The notes under the pieces were generated by a model. That model had not been told where the DNA came from and ran no database searches. It was given only the letters and a program-made list of their open reading frames with translations. This document shows positions 19,512 through 27,688 of a stretch of DNA of 64,000 nt, one piece after another. Both the position numbers and the translations under genes were made by a program. The stretch is from Echinicola salinicaeni (GTDB taxonomy: Bacteria; Bacteroidota; Bacteroidia; Cytophagales; Cyclobacteriaceae), in contig NZ_JACODZ010000002.1 of the NCBI RefSeq assembly GCF_014280965.1, positions 434,001 through 498,000 of the forward strand, read 5' to 3'. Within the stretch, counting starts at the first letter, position 1. Each line of letters opens with the position of its first letter.

Positions 19512-20006
19512 TTAATAGGCAAAGCCCCATTTTTTGTAAATCATATGCATCAACCAAGCAGGCCCTATCAGTAAGAATTGAATGTCTTTGAAAAAAGATG
19601 GTTTTTTACCTTCGATTTTATGTCCATAAAGCTGAAAGGTCCAGGAAAAAATAAATATGGCCAAACTGATCATCCAAAGTGGAATTGGAGAAATTATGGT
19701 GATAAGGTTACACATAAAGACACATAGAGAGACAAACAAGAACATCCCAAGCGATAAGGGCGGTGATAAGGAATAGTAATAGAATAATACGATAATAAGT
19801 GCAAAAGTGGCCCAATTGGCAAATGGCCCAAGATAATCAATCAAAAAGTCAATAGGCCCAACTGGAATGCTATAAATCAGGCCCACGATGCTAAAGAATA
19901 TAGCTGGCACGCAAACCCAATGTATCCTCTTGTTTATTGGATGCTGATGGCTAGTTCCATATTCTTGCAGTAATAAGTCTATTTTTCTAGTTGTGGCCTG
20001 GGGCAT
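19512..20006 (-). CDS. Mpo1-like (DUF962) membrane protein
   Basis: A 164-residue membrane protein of the DUF962 family, whose yeast member Mpo1 is an Fe(II)-dependent dioxygenase acting in alpha-oxidation of 2-hydroxy fatty acids. Conserved signatures are HPINKRIHWVCVPAI near residues 22-36 and the C-terminal GHKIEGKKPSF followed by IQFLLIGPAWLMH. The histidines thought to bind iron are present. Four transmembrane helices are predicted. Family assignment is firm; whether this protein degrades 2-hydroxy fatty acids is inferred from the yeast enzyme. Confidence 0.85.
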   Translation of the reverse strand: MPQATTRKIDLLLQEYGTSHQHPINKRIHWVCVPAIFFSIVGLIYSIPVGPIDFLIDYLGPFANWATFALIIVLFYYYSLSPPLSLGMFLFVSLCVFMCNLITIISPIPLWMISLAIFIFSWTFQLYGHKIEGKKPSFFKDIQFLLIGPAWLMHMIYKKWGFAY

Positions 20007-20084
20007 TGCAATTGGATTTGGTACGGATAATACTTTCTATTAATTTAAGGAATCTTAATGAAAAAATAATTTACCCAACCATAT

Positions 20085-21200
20085 ATGTTAAGTTACTGGG
20101 AGAAGAAAAACCTTATAAATTATGATTTAGTGGTTGTTGGAGCTGGCTTTGTAGGATTATCTACAGCCATCCATTATAAAGAAAATTTTCCTGGTAGGTC
20201 CGTTCTGGTTTTGGAAAGGGGAGTATTTCCCAGTGGAGCTAGCACTAGGAATGCTGGTTTTGCTTGTTTTGGCAGCCTTACGGAGATCTTAGATGACCTT
20301 GAGGCTACTTCAGAAGAAACAGTTTTTGATTTGGTTGTAAAGCGGAGGTTAGGGCTAAAAAATATTCGGAGTGTTTTTGGTGATGAGGCATTAGATTATG
20401 TTTCTACAGGTGGTTTTGACCTTATCAGGCCCCAAGATGAATACTGTTTAGAGAAAATGGGCTATTTAAATGGTATGCTCAGAACAGTTTTTGGTGGAGA
20501 AGTTTTTGAGATGGCCGATCCCAAGAGCTTTGGTTTTGGTGGAGAAATATCACATTTAGTGAAAAACAGGTTTGAGGGCCAATTGGACCCAGCCAAATAT
20601 CTTAAATGCCTTTGGCAAAAGTGCAGGGATTTGCAAATAACCATTCTTACAGGCGCAGAGGTGAAAAGTTTGGATGAAGCCTCTTGTAAAGTCCATGTTC
20701 ATTCTTTCTATGATGAGGATATTGTTTTCCAAGGAAGATTACTCGCAGTATGTACCAATGCCTTTGTGAACCAATTAGTAGAAGGGTTGGATATCAAGCC
20801 AGGACGAGGGATGATCATGGTTAGTGAATTTATTCCTGAGTTTCCATGGCAAGGTACTTTTCATATGGACAGGGGATATGTTTATTTTAGGAATGTAGAT
20901 AACAGACTTTTGATTGGTGGAGGGCGGAATTTGGATGAATCCACAGAGATGACTACCGATCGTGGGATAAATAGCACCATTAAAGCTTATTTGGAAGAGC
21001 AGGTCAATAATATTGTTTTTCCCGGTAAAAAACTGGTGTGGGAAAGTGAGTGGTCAGGTTCTATGGCTTTTGGAGAAATAAAAAGGCCTATCATACAGCA
21101 AGTTAATGCAAGGGTAGCAGTCGGGGTAAGGTTAGGAGGAATGGGGGTGGCTATTGGATGGGAGGCTGGAAAGGAGTTAGCCAATCTCCTCGGTTCTTAA
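20085..21200 (+). CDS. FAD-dependent oxidoreductase (DAO family)
   Basis: A 371-residue flavoprotein of the D-amino acid oxidase/glycine oxidase group. The N-terminal Rossmann motif VVVGAGFVGLSTA (about residues 16-28) binds FAD, followed by SGASTRNAGFACFGS, typical of gamma-glutamylputrescine oxidase/glycine oxidase-like members. The C-terminal GVRLGGMGVAIGW closes the FAD site. It probably oxidises an amino acid or amine in the cytoplasm. No neighbouring pathway gene narrows the substrate. A TTTG, 20 bp, TAATTTAA sequence at 20017-20048 could be its promoter. Confidence 0.85.
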   Translation: MLSYWEKKNLINYDLVVVGAGFVGLSTAIHYKENFPGRSVLVLERGVFPSGASTRNAGFACFGSLTEILDDLEATSEETVFDLVVKRRLGLKNIRSVFGDEALDYVSTGGFDLIRPQDEYCLEKMGYLNGMLRTVFGGEVFEMADPKSFGFGGEISHLVKNRFEGQLDPAKYLKCLWQKCRDLQITILTGAEVKSLDEASCKVHVHSFYDEDIVFQGRLLAVCTNAFVNQLVEGLDIKPGRGMIMVSEFIPEFPWQGTFHMDRGYVYFRNVDNRLLIGGGRNLDESTEMTTDRGINSTIKAYLEEQVNNIVFPGKKLVWESEWSGSMAFGEIKRPIIQQVNARVAVGVRLGGMGVAIGWEAGKELANLLGS

Positions 21201-21218
21201 AAAAATCATATATTTTGT

Positions 21219-21226
21219 TAATTTTG
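21219..21226 (+). promoter_or_regulatory. Possible -7 element of nhaC-like gene
   Basis: TAATTTTG matches TAnnTTTG about 30 bp before the ATG at 21257; no clear -33 element was found. Confidence 0.3.
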
Positions 21227-21256
21227 ACTTTCTAATACTATTTTGATACAATATCA

Positions 21257-22738
21257 ATGACCAATCTTCAAAGAAAGCCCAGTCTGGGAGAGGCTTTAGT
21301 CCCTATTATATTTCTGATTCTATTATTGGTGATCAATATCCGTATTTTTGGAACTGACAGCTTATCTGGTTCCAACCAAATGGTCCTGATTATTTCATCA
21401 GCAGTTGCCGGCTTGGTGGCTATCCTTAGGTTGAAAATAGGCTGGGAACCTCTCCAAGAAGGAATTGTAAACAGTATTGGAGCGGCTATGCCTTCCATTC
21501 TGATATTGCTTTTGATTGGGGCCTTGGCGGGGACATGGCTGCTTAGTGGCATTGTTCCAGCCATGATTTATTATGGACTTCAGATATTAAGTCCGGGGAT
21601 ATTTTTAATAGCGGCCTGCGTGGTGAGTGCTATTGTTTCTATTGCTACAGGGAGTAGTTGGACAACAGTTGCCACTGTGGGGGTGGCATTATTGGGGATA
21701 GGTAAGGCATTGGGATTTGAAGAAGGGGTGATAGCGGGAGCTATTATTTCTGGAGCTTATTTTGGTGATAAGATGTCGCCACTTTCTGATACGACCAACT
21801 TGGCGCCGGCTATGGCTGGAACAGATTTATTTACCCATATCAAACATATGACTAAGACCACCACCCCGTCTATTTTGATCACACTGGGGATTTTTGGTGT
21901 CATGGGCTATACGATCAGTGCAGAAGGTTCTGTAGAACAGGTAAGGGGGATTTCTGAGGTGATTTCTGATAAATTCAATATTTCTGGTTGGTTATTTATT
22001 GTTCCAATATTGGTATTGGGAATGATCGTGAAAAAGGTGCCCGCAGTTCCTGCACTGCTCGCCGGGGCATTATTAGGAGGGGTCTTTGCTGTGATCTTTC
22101 AGCCACAAATAATTCAAACCATAGCTGATGAAGCAGAGACTGATTATGCTTACCAGTCATTCAAGGCGGTGATGATGGCACTTTATGGAGATATTAGTGT
22201 TGTTACTAGTAATGAGATGGTAAATGATCTTTTATCCACCGGAGGCATGGCGGGGATGTTAAATACGATTTGGTTGATCATCAGTGCCATGATATTCGGG
22301 GGGATTATGGAGAAAAGTGGAATGCTAGTAGTAATCGCAGAAGCAGTTATCGCCAAGGTCCATTCTTTGGGTTCTTTAATAGCTTCTACAGCTGCTACCT
22401 GTGTTTTCTTTAACCTTACCACCTCAGATCAATACTTGGCCATTTTGGTGCCTGGAAGGATGTATGCAGATATTTATAAGAAACGAGGTTTGAAGGGAGA
22501 GAATCTAAGCAGGACACTTGAGGACAGCGCCACAGTGACTTCCGTATTGGTGCCTTGGAATACATGCGGGGCCACTCAGGCTTCCGTTTTGGGTGTTGCT
22601 ACCATGACTTATGCGCCCTATTGCTTTTTTAATATAATTAGTCCCTTTATGACTGTATTGTATGGTTATTTGAAATTGGGGATTAATTATTATACAGAAG
22701 ATGAAATGAGAGAAATTCAAAAAGAACTGGCTGTATGA
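21257..22738 (+). CDS. Na+/H+ antiporter, NhaC family
   Basis: A 493-residue inner-membrane protein with about 11-12 transmembrane helices. NhaC-family signatures include ATGSSWTTVATVG, GAYFGDKMSPLSDTTNLA (charged residues within the transport core) and, near the C-terminus, LEDSATVTSVLVPWNTCG. It exchanges Na+ (or a small organic anion pair in some family members, such as malate/lactate) for protons. It overlaps the following exonuclease gene by 4 bp (ATGA), showing translational coupling. Confidence 0.92.
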   Translation: MTNLQRKPSLGEALVPIIFLILLLVINIRIFGTDSLSGSNQMVLIISSAVAGLVAILRLKIGWEPLQEGIVNSIGAAMPSILILLLIGALAGTWLLSGIVPAMIYYGLQILSPGIFLIAACVVSAIVSIATGSSWTTVATVGVALLGIGKALGFEEGVIAGAIISGAYFGDKMSPLSDTTNLAPAMAGTDLFTHIKHMTKTTTPSILITLGIFGVMGYTISAEGSVEQVRGISEVISDKFNISGWLFIVPILVLGMIVKKVPAVPALLAGALLGGVFAVIFQPQIIQTIADEAETDYAYQSFKAVMMALYGDISVVTSNEMVNDLLSTGGMAGMLNTIWLIISAMIFGGIMEKSGMLVVIAEAVIAKVHSLGSLIASTAATCVFFNLTTSDQYLAILVPGRMYADIYKKRGLKGENLSRTLEDSATVTSVLVPWNTCGATQASVLGVATMTYAPYCFFNIISPFMTVLYGYLKLGINYYTEDEMREIQKELAV

Positions 22739-23340
22739 TACCTTTTAAGATTGGAAAAGAACAAGTAAATGAGTTACCCCTCGGGCATTTTGAGGGAGAT
22801 ATAGTGCTTATTGAGGATGAGAAGCTGGTTCCTGAAGCTATTGATGAACTTAAGAAATATAGGTTGATTGGTTTTGATACCGAAACCCGACCATCTTTTA
22901 GAAAAGGGGTGAAATATGATGTTTCCCTTTTGCAATTGTCTACACCGGAAAAAGCTTATTTATTCCGCCTAAATCATGTGGGCTTTCCTAGTGAGGTGAA
23001 AAAACTTTTGGAAGACCCCAATAGGGTGAAAATCGGCGCTGCTGTGAGAGATGATATCAAAGCCCTAAAAAAGCTGGATCCATCCTTTAAGCAGGCTAGT
23101 TTTTTTGACCTAAATGAGGAACTCAAAAAGGTAGGTTTTCATAATGTGGGGGTAAGGAACCTCAGTGCAATGGTCTTAAACATCAGGATTTCAAAATCTG
23201 AACAAGTTTCTAATTGGGAGGCAGAGAAACTGAGCAAAAAACAGCAGCTTTATGCAGCAACTGACGCATGGGCATGTTTGGAAATTTTTGAAGAACTTTA
23301 CAAAAAGGGGTATTTGGACGAGTTATTCTCTAATCAATGA
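22735..23340 (+). CDS. 3'-5' exonuclease, DEDDy (RNase D/DnaQ-like) domain protein
   Basis: A 201-residue single-domain exonuclease. The Exo I motif is FDTETRPSF, Exo II lies in the segment around VRDDIKAL, and Exo III is the YAATD of the DEDDy subgroup (LYAATDAWACLEIFEELY). There is no HRDC domain, so this is a stand-alone nuclease rather than full RNase D. It probably degrades DNA or RNA 3' ends in the cytoplasm. It overlaps the antiporter stop by 4 bp, and its 3' end overlaps the convergent IMPACT-family gene by 11 bp. Confidence 0.87.
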   Translation: MIPFKIGKEQVNELPLGHFEGDIVLIEDEKLVPEAIDELKKYRLIGFDTETRPSFRKGVKYDVSLLQLSTPEKAYLFRLNHVGFPSEVKKLLEDPNRVKIGAAVRDDIKALKKLDPSFKQASFFDLNEELKKVGFHNVGVRNLSAMVLNIRISKSEQVSNWEAEKLSKKQQLYAATDAWACLEIFEELYKKGYLDELFSNQ

Positions 23341-23932
23341 TTTTAACAGAATTTATATCAGTTAATTTATCCATTACCTCTTCATAAAGAGATGCTCTAA
23401 TGGAAAGATGCATTAGGCAGGTATTATCAAATTCCTGCTTTTTTATTTCCAATTCATCATCTTTGATCAACCTCATGACATCGTTCATATCCAGGTAGTC
23501 AAAATAAAATTTAACCGTCTTTTTTATGATGGCAGTAACGATTTTTCCATTGGATACGGCCTCAGCGGCAGCGGTTTTATAAGCATGGATTAATCCACCA
23601 ACTCCCAGTTTTGTGCCACCAAAATATCTGACAACAACTATTAGTGCATTACTTAGATTGTTGGATCTTAATTGCCCAAGAATAGGATCACCAGCAGAAT
23701 GGTTAGGCTCTCCATCATCATTGGCGCGGAACTGTTCCTGATCCTTGCCAAGGATATAAGCATAGCAATGATGCCTGGCATCATAGTATTTCTTTTTTAA
23801 TCCTTCAATCTTTTCCTTGATCTCTTCCTCATTTTCTACGGGATAGGCATAAGCCAAAAACTTACTGCCTTTTTCTTTATAAAGTCCCTCTGATTCCCCT
23901 TCCAAGGTTAAAAAAGTGTCTTCTGCGTTCAT
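23330..23932 (-). CDS. IMPACT/YigZ family protein
   Basis: A 200-residue protein of the YigZ/IMPACT family, with KGSKFLAYAYPV near the N-terminus, ARHHCYAYILG, DDGEPNHSAGDPILGQL and RYFGGTKLGVGGLIHAYKTAA, plus a C-terminal ferredoxin-like domain (DUF1949). The eukaryotic relative regulates the kinase GCN2; the bacterial role is unclear but ribosome- or RNA-linked functions are proposed. The ATG at 23932 (MNAEDTF) is chosen over a possible longer frame to 23995, because a good promoter sequence lies at 23965-23996, inside that extension. Confidence 0.88.
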   Translation of the reverse strand: MNAEDTFLTLEGESEGLYKEKGSKFLAYAYPVENEEEIKEKIEGLKKKYYDARHHCYAYILGKDQEQFRANDDGEPNHSAGDPILGQLRSNNLSNALIVVVRYFGGTKLGVGGLIHAYKTAAAEAVSNGKIVTAIIKKTVKFYFDYLDMNDVMRLIKDDELEIKKQEFDNTCLMHLSIRASLYEEVMDKLTDINSVKIID

Positions 23933-23964
23933 AATTATTGATTCCTCTTTCTTGCTCAAGCAGC

Positions 23965-23996
23965 CAAAAGTAAAACCTCTTTTATGGATAGACAAA
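23965..23996 (-). promoter_or_regulatory. Promoter of the IMPACT-family gene
   Basis: Minus strand: TTTG (23993-23996), 20 bp, TACTTTTG (23965-23972). Both boxes match the Bacteroidota consensus, and the expected leader of about 25 nt supports the start at 23932. Confidence 0.55.
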
Positions 23997-24149
23997 AATA
24001 TTGGCTAATAATGCCCTTTATTTTGATGAAATGGAATAATTGAAAAAGGTGTTTTAATTCTTTAGGCTTAAAGTAAGGAGGCATGGTGAAAATATTTAAA
24101 TTAGCCATTGATATTATAATTTAAAAAAGCGATATACGTAGTCATTAGA

Positions 24150-24551
24150 ATGGTTGAACCTTATGTTTTTTCTTTGGGAGCAGTGAAGCGTGAAGCTGGA
24201 AATCTTTGCTTTTGGAACCAGGAAATTTTTCCTTTTGAAATAGCGCGTTCTTTTTGGATAACCGAGGTTCCGGCTGGCGAGAAAAGAGGTGTGCATGCGC
24301 ATTATTCTGATGAACAAATTACCATATGTTTGCAGGGAAAGGTTACTGTGGAATTAGAGGATTTGGCCAAGAGGAAGTATCAGTTCGTTTTGGATGATCC
24401 AGCGGAAGCCCTTTATTTGCCAGCTATGGTTTGGTCCAGTTTTACCTTTGATGCTAACAGTGTTTTATTAGTGCTTTCCAATAAGCCTTTCTCAGAAGCC
24501 GATTATATCAGAAATAAAGTTGATTTTGAAAAACTCCAAAATGGATCCTAA
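24150..24551 (+). CDS. WxcM/FdtA-like cupin (sugar 3,4-ketoisomerase family)
   Basis: A 133-residue single-domain cupin of the FdtA/QdtA/WxcM-like group. Characteristic residues include FWITEVPAGEKRGVHAHYSD (about 39-58), with metal- or substrate-binding histidines, and LYLPAMVWSSF. Characterised relatives isomerise dTDP-4-keto-6-deoxyglucose to the 3-keto sugar for surface glycans. No nucleotide-sugar synthesis or aminotransferase genes lie beside it, so the exact reaction is not established. It overlaps the next gene by 11 bp and forms a small group with a GNAT-like protein and a glycosyltransferase. Confidence 0.82.
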   Translation: MVEPYVFSLGAVKREAGNLCFWNQEIFPFEIARSFWITEVPAGEKRGVHAHYSDEQITICLQGKVTVELEDLAKRKYQFVLDDPAEALYLPAMVWSSFTFDANSVLLVLSNKPFSEADYIRNKVDFEKLQNGS

Positions 24552-25452
24552 AAACTATGAATTTGTAATTCGTGAAAATCCAACTGATGTTCATGATTAC
24601 TTTTTGCAAGAAGGTATATTATCCAAAGGTGACAGGTATTTCTGTGCCAAACTTCTGAAAAAAAACAAAAGCAAAATGTTATTGTATTTTGTTGTACTTT
24701 CAGATGGCCATGTTGTATCTCTTAAAAACACCCCCTTTGGTGGTTTTTGGGTAGAGAAAAAGGTGTCATCTGAAGCTGTTCAGTTTTTTTTGGAAGAATT
24801 GATCATTGTGCTAAGACAACTTTCCTGTAGGTCTATAAAAATAGTCCAAGCTCCTGACTTATATGAACATAATAATCCCTTGATCCATTATATGTTATCT
24901 GGTTTTGGTTTTGAGCTTAAAGGAATGCTTCTCCATCAGTTTTTGGAAGATAGGAAGGTCATCAAGGGACTTTTAATGGCTAAGCTACCTAAGCATAAAA
25001 AGAAGATGAAAAAACTGGGCTATACCACTGAGCTCGGGAGCATTAAAAACTTCAACTTTTTAAAGGATATCAAAAATTGGCGTAAGATTAGAGGACATGA
25101 ATATAATGTGCAGGAAGAAAGTTTGATCAATCAGATCAGCAGTTTTCCTGATAGGTACTTTTTGATATCAATTTTTCAGGAAGGAATAGCCGTTTCACAT
25201 GTACTTTGTGTGAAATTGACTAGTAATAGCTTGTATTATTACCTTCCTGCTATTAATCCTCAAATGCAGGTAACTTATAGTGGTGAAGCCATGATCATAG
25301 AAGTTATACAATTGGGAGATAGCTTAGGGGTTGATTTTATTGATTTTGGTTCTTCAGATTTAGATGGAGAGGCCAATCATAGTTTAATTCGGTTCAAAAG
25401 TAAATTTACCAATAGCACCGCCAATAAATTGACTTGGGTTTTGGAGCTTTAA
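24541..25452 (+). CDS. GNAT/FemAB-like acyltransferase-fold protein
   Basis: A 303-residue protein that I place tentatively in the GNAT/FemAB-like superfamily. The N-terminal half looks like one acyltransferase-like domain; the C-terminal half (about 165-300) has the pattern YFLISIFQEGIAVSHVLCVK followed by LYYYLPAINPQ and GVDFIDFGSSD, as in BioF2-like acetyltransferases. The start is set at the ATG at 24541, because upstream in-frame Met codons lie deeper inside the cupin gene. With an adjacent sugar isomerase-like cupin and a GT2, acylation of an amino-sugar in a surface glycan is plausible, but this is inference. Confidence 0.6.
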   Translation: MDPKNYEFVIRENPTDVHDYFLQEGILSKGDRYFCAKLLKKNKSKMLLYFVVLSDGHVVSLKNTPFGGFWVEKKVSSEAVQFFLEELIIVLRQLSCRSIKIVQAPDLYEHNNPLIHYMLSGFGFELKGMLLHQFLEDRKVIKGLLMAKLPKHKKKMKKLGYTTELGSIKNFNFLKDIKNWRKIRGHEYNVQEESLINQISSFPDRYFLISIFQEGIAVSHVLCVKLTSNSLYYYLPAINPQMQVTYSGEAMIIEVIQLGDSLGVDFIDFGSSDLDGEANHSLIRFKSKFTNSTANKLTWVLEL

Positions 25453-25460
25453 AATTGAGG

Positions 25461-26417
25461 ATGGAAAATAGCTTGGTTTCTATAATCTGTATTTGCTATA
25501 ATCAGGAAGATTTTGTCGTAGCCTCGCTAAATAGTGTGCTCTACCAATCTTATAAGAATATTGAGCTTATCATTGTTGACAATGGCAGTAAAGATGGTAG
25601 CGAAGAGAAAATCAAATCCTGGCTAAATGAAAGAGGACGCTTAAATCAAATAAAAACTATATTTCATTCCCATTCTATTAATTATTGTAAAGCCTTTAAT
25701 GAAGCCCTTCAATTGGCCAATGGAGATTATATAATAGATCTTTCCGGAGATGATGTACTTTTTCCTGAACATGTTGAATTGTCTGTAAAAGCCTTGAAAA
25801 TTTCTCCCGAGGCTGCATTATGTTCTTCAGATGCTGAATTATATGAGGAGGAAACCCAGAAGATAGCTAATTTTTTTCCGCTTTCGAATAAATTTCTTCC
25901 AAGCGGTTGGGAACCAAAGGGGAATATTTATAAAGAAGTTGTTGGGAACCATTGTCTGAGTACACCAACAATGGTTTTTCGATCAAGTATTTTAAAACAG
26001 GAAGGGGGCTATGATGACAACTTGGTTTATGAGGACTTTGATATTATAGTAAGGCTTGCCCGTAAATATAACTTTGCCTTTAGTTCTCATATTGGTGTAA
26101 AAAAAAGACTCCATAAGACTTCATTTGCTAAACAACAATATAAAGCTCGCGAATCTAAAATGCTTTGGTCAACCTACAAAGTTTGCCAAAAGATTAAGGG
26201 CATGAACCAATCCAAGGAAGAAGATTTAGCCTTGGTCTTCAGGTGTAAGCATGAGGCAAAGCATGCCCTTGCCTCAGCAAATTTTGAAGTTGCTCGATGT
26301 TTATTGGAACTAGCTGTAGAATCAGGAGCAAAAGGGCTCGGCATTATATTTCTTAAAGCTTGGTGTTTCCTAAAGCTTGATCTTTCTTATATGTATAAAA
26401 TTTACTCGGGAACTTAA
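25461..26417 (+). CDS. Glycosyltransferase family 2
   Basis: A 318-residue GT-A-fold glycosyltransferase. The nucleotide-sugar binding strand SIICICYNQEDFV sits at the N-terminus, then IIVDNGSKDGS, and a metal-binding-type DLSGDDVLF at about residue 92. It lacks membrane helices and is probably cytoplasmic or peripheral, adding a sugar to a surface glycan. The ATG at 25461 is preferred because it begins right at the GT2 core. It lies 8 bp after the GNAT-like gene. Its 3' end overlaps the convergent M16 gene by 4 bp. The donor and acceptor are unknown. Confidence 0.9.
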   Translation: MENSLVSIICICYNQEDFVVASLNSVLYQSYKNIELIIVDNGSKDGSEEKIKSWLNERGRLNQIKTIFHSHSINYCKAFNEALQLANGDYIIDLSGDDVLFPEHVELSVKALKISPEAALCSSDAELYEEETQKIANFFPLSNKFLPSGWEPKGNIYKEVVGNHCLSTPTMVFRSSILKQEGGYDDNLVYEDFDIIVRLARKYNFAFSSHIGVKKRLHKTSFAKQQYKARESKMLWSTYKVCQKIKGMNQSKEEDLALVFRCKHEAKHALASANFEVARCLLELAVESGAKGLGIIFLKAWCFLKLDLSYMYKIYSGT

Positions 26418-27688
26418 CCCACAACTACCTCAATGATGTTTTTTGGGTCAAAATATTTTTGGCCAACTTCCATAATTTCCTCTGGTTTGAAGGATCTAAA
26501 ATAATTCAATTGCGCTTCATAGAAATCATAATCCAATCCTGCATGATGTATGCCCTTAAAGCGGTTGATCAGGTCAAAAGCATTACTGAAATTGGAAAGG
26601 AAATGTCCGATCATATAATTCCTTACTGTTTCTATTTCCTTTTGGCCAATAGGGATGGTTTTCAGCAATTCAATTTCCTTATATACTTCCTCGATGACTT
26701 CATCAGCATAGCTTTTTTGGACATCAGCCATCACTACCCAGTAATCAGCTTTTTCCAGGCTACCAATTGAGCTATAAATTCCATAAGTGTGCCCTTTGTC
26801 TTCGCGGATATTCTTGATCAATCTGCTTCCGAAATACCCCCCTAATATAGTGTTAAAGACGGTGAGAGAATGGTAGTCGGGATGTGTTTTAGGAATTAGG
26901 TGTTGTCCTAATCGGATGCTGGATTGTACTGATTTATCCTTTAATTCATTGATCCTTTTTTCTGGCCATATTTGAAAATCAGTGCTAAGTTTTGATGATT
27001 TTATGATTTCCAGATTTTCAAACTCTGAGATGATATTATCAATTTCAACCTCATTCAAATTCCCAATGACAAATATCTCTGGCTGCACCAGAAATTTGTG
27101 TTGGTAGAAATCATTTAATTTTTCAGGAGTGACCGCATCGACATGCTTTTCTTCAGCAATAAATCCATAAGGGTGGTCAGTACCGAAAATGGCTTTTCTA
27201 TAAAGCTGATTAGCCCTGGCGCCATTTTGTTCACGTTGTAGTGAAATGGTAAGGGCTTTTTGGGATTTCCTTTTTTCTAATTCCTTTTCGGGGAAAATCG
27301 CATCTGTAAGTAGGTTGCGGAATACTGGCAAAACGCTACCAAAATGCTTTTTAGTGGTCAGTAGAGAGAGGCCTTGCTGTTCGAAGGAATAGATGATGTC
27401 TACCTCAGAGGCATAATGGTCAAAGAAATGATCCAGTTCGGGCGAGCTCATTTCTTTGGTCCCTTCCAATAGCATGTGTAAGGCAAAAAACGGCACCAAT
27501 GAATCTTCCTCTTTCATTTGAGAGTTATTTGAAAGCGTAATTACTTCCAATTTGATGGCATCGATTTCTGGGGTAGGAATAAAATACAAAGGGACTCCAT
27601 TTTTTAGAGTCCGCTTTTCGGGTTTTATCAATTCTATATGCTCCGGAATTTTGAATTGTGGAGCTTTGGACCTATCGAGAGTTATCAT
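26414..27688 (-). CDS. M16 family peptidase homologue, catalytic motif lost
   Basis: A 424-residue single-copy member of the pitrilysin/insulinase M16 family, with N-terminal and C-terminal M16 halves (the latter containing GGYFGSRLIKNIREDKGHTY). The zinc motif HxxEH is not intact: the usual HFLEHMLFKGT region reads FFALHMLLEGT, so the first His and the Glu are gone. It therefore resembles the non-catalytic partner that pairs with an active M16 subunit, but no active subunit is adjacent. It follows porV with a 1-bp overlap and is the last gene of the MBL-pssA-porU-porV operon. Confidence 0.87.
   Translation of the reverse strand: MITLDRSKAPQFKIPEHIELIKPEKRTLKNGVPLYFIPTPEIDAIKLEVITLSNNSQMKEEDSLVPFFALHMLLEGTKEMSSPELDHFFDHYASEVDIIYSFEQQGLSLLTTKKHFGSVLPVFRNLLTDAIFPEKELEKRKSQKALTISLQREQNGARANQLYRKAIFGTDHPYGFIAEEKHVDAVTPEKLNDFYQHKFLVQPEIFVIGNLNEVEIDNIISEFENLEIIKSSKLSTDFQIWPEKRINELKDKSVQSSIRLGQHLIPKTHPDYHSLTVFNTILGGYFGSRLIKNIREDKGHTYGIYSSIGSLEKADYWVVMADVQKSYADEVIEEVYKEIELLKTIPIGQKEIETVRNYMIGHFLSNFSNAFDLINRFKGIHHAGLDYDFYEAQLNYFRSFKPEEIMEVGQKYFDPKNIIEVVVG

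Noticed and set aside
23933-23995. Longer N-terminus of the IMPACT-family protein
   Set aside because: The extra 21 residues do not match the family and overlap a good promoter sequence at 23965-23996.
24083-24124. 13-codon frame preceded by AAGGAGG
   Set aside because: The purine run ends only one base before the ATG, too close for normal initiation, and the short peptide has no recognisable features.
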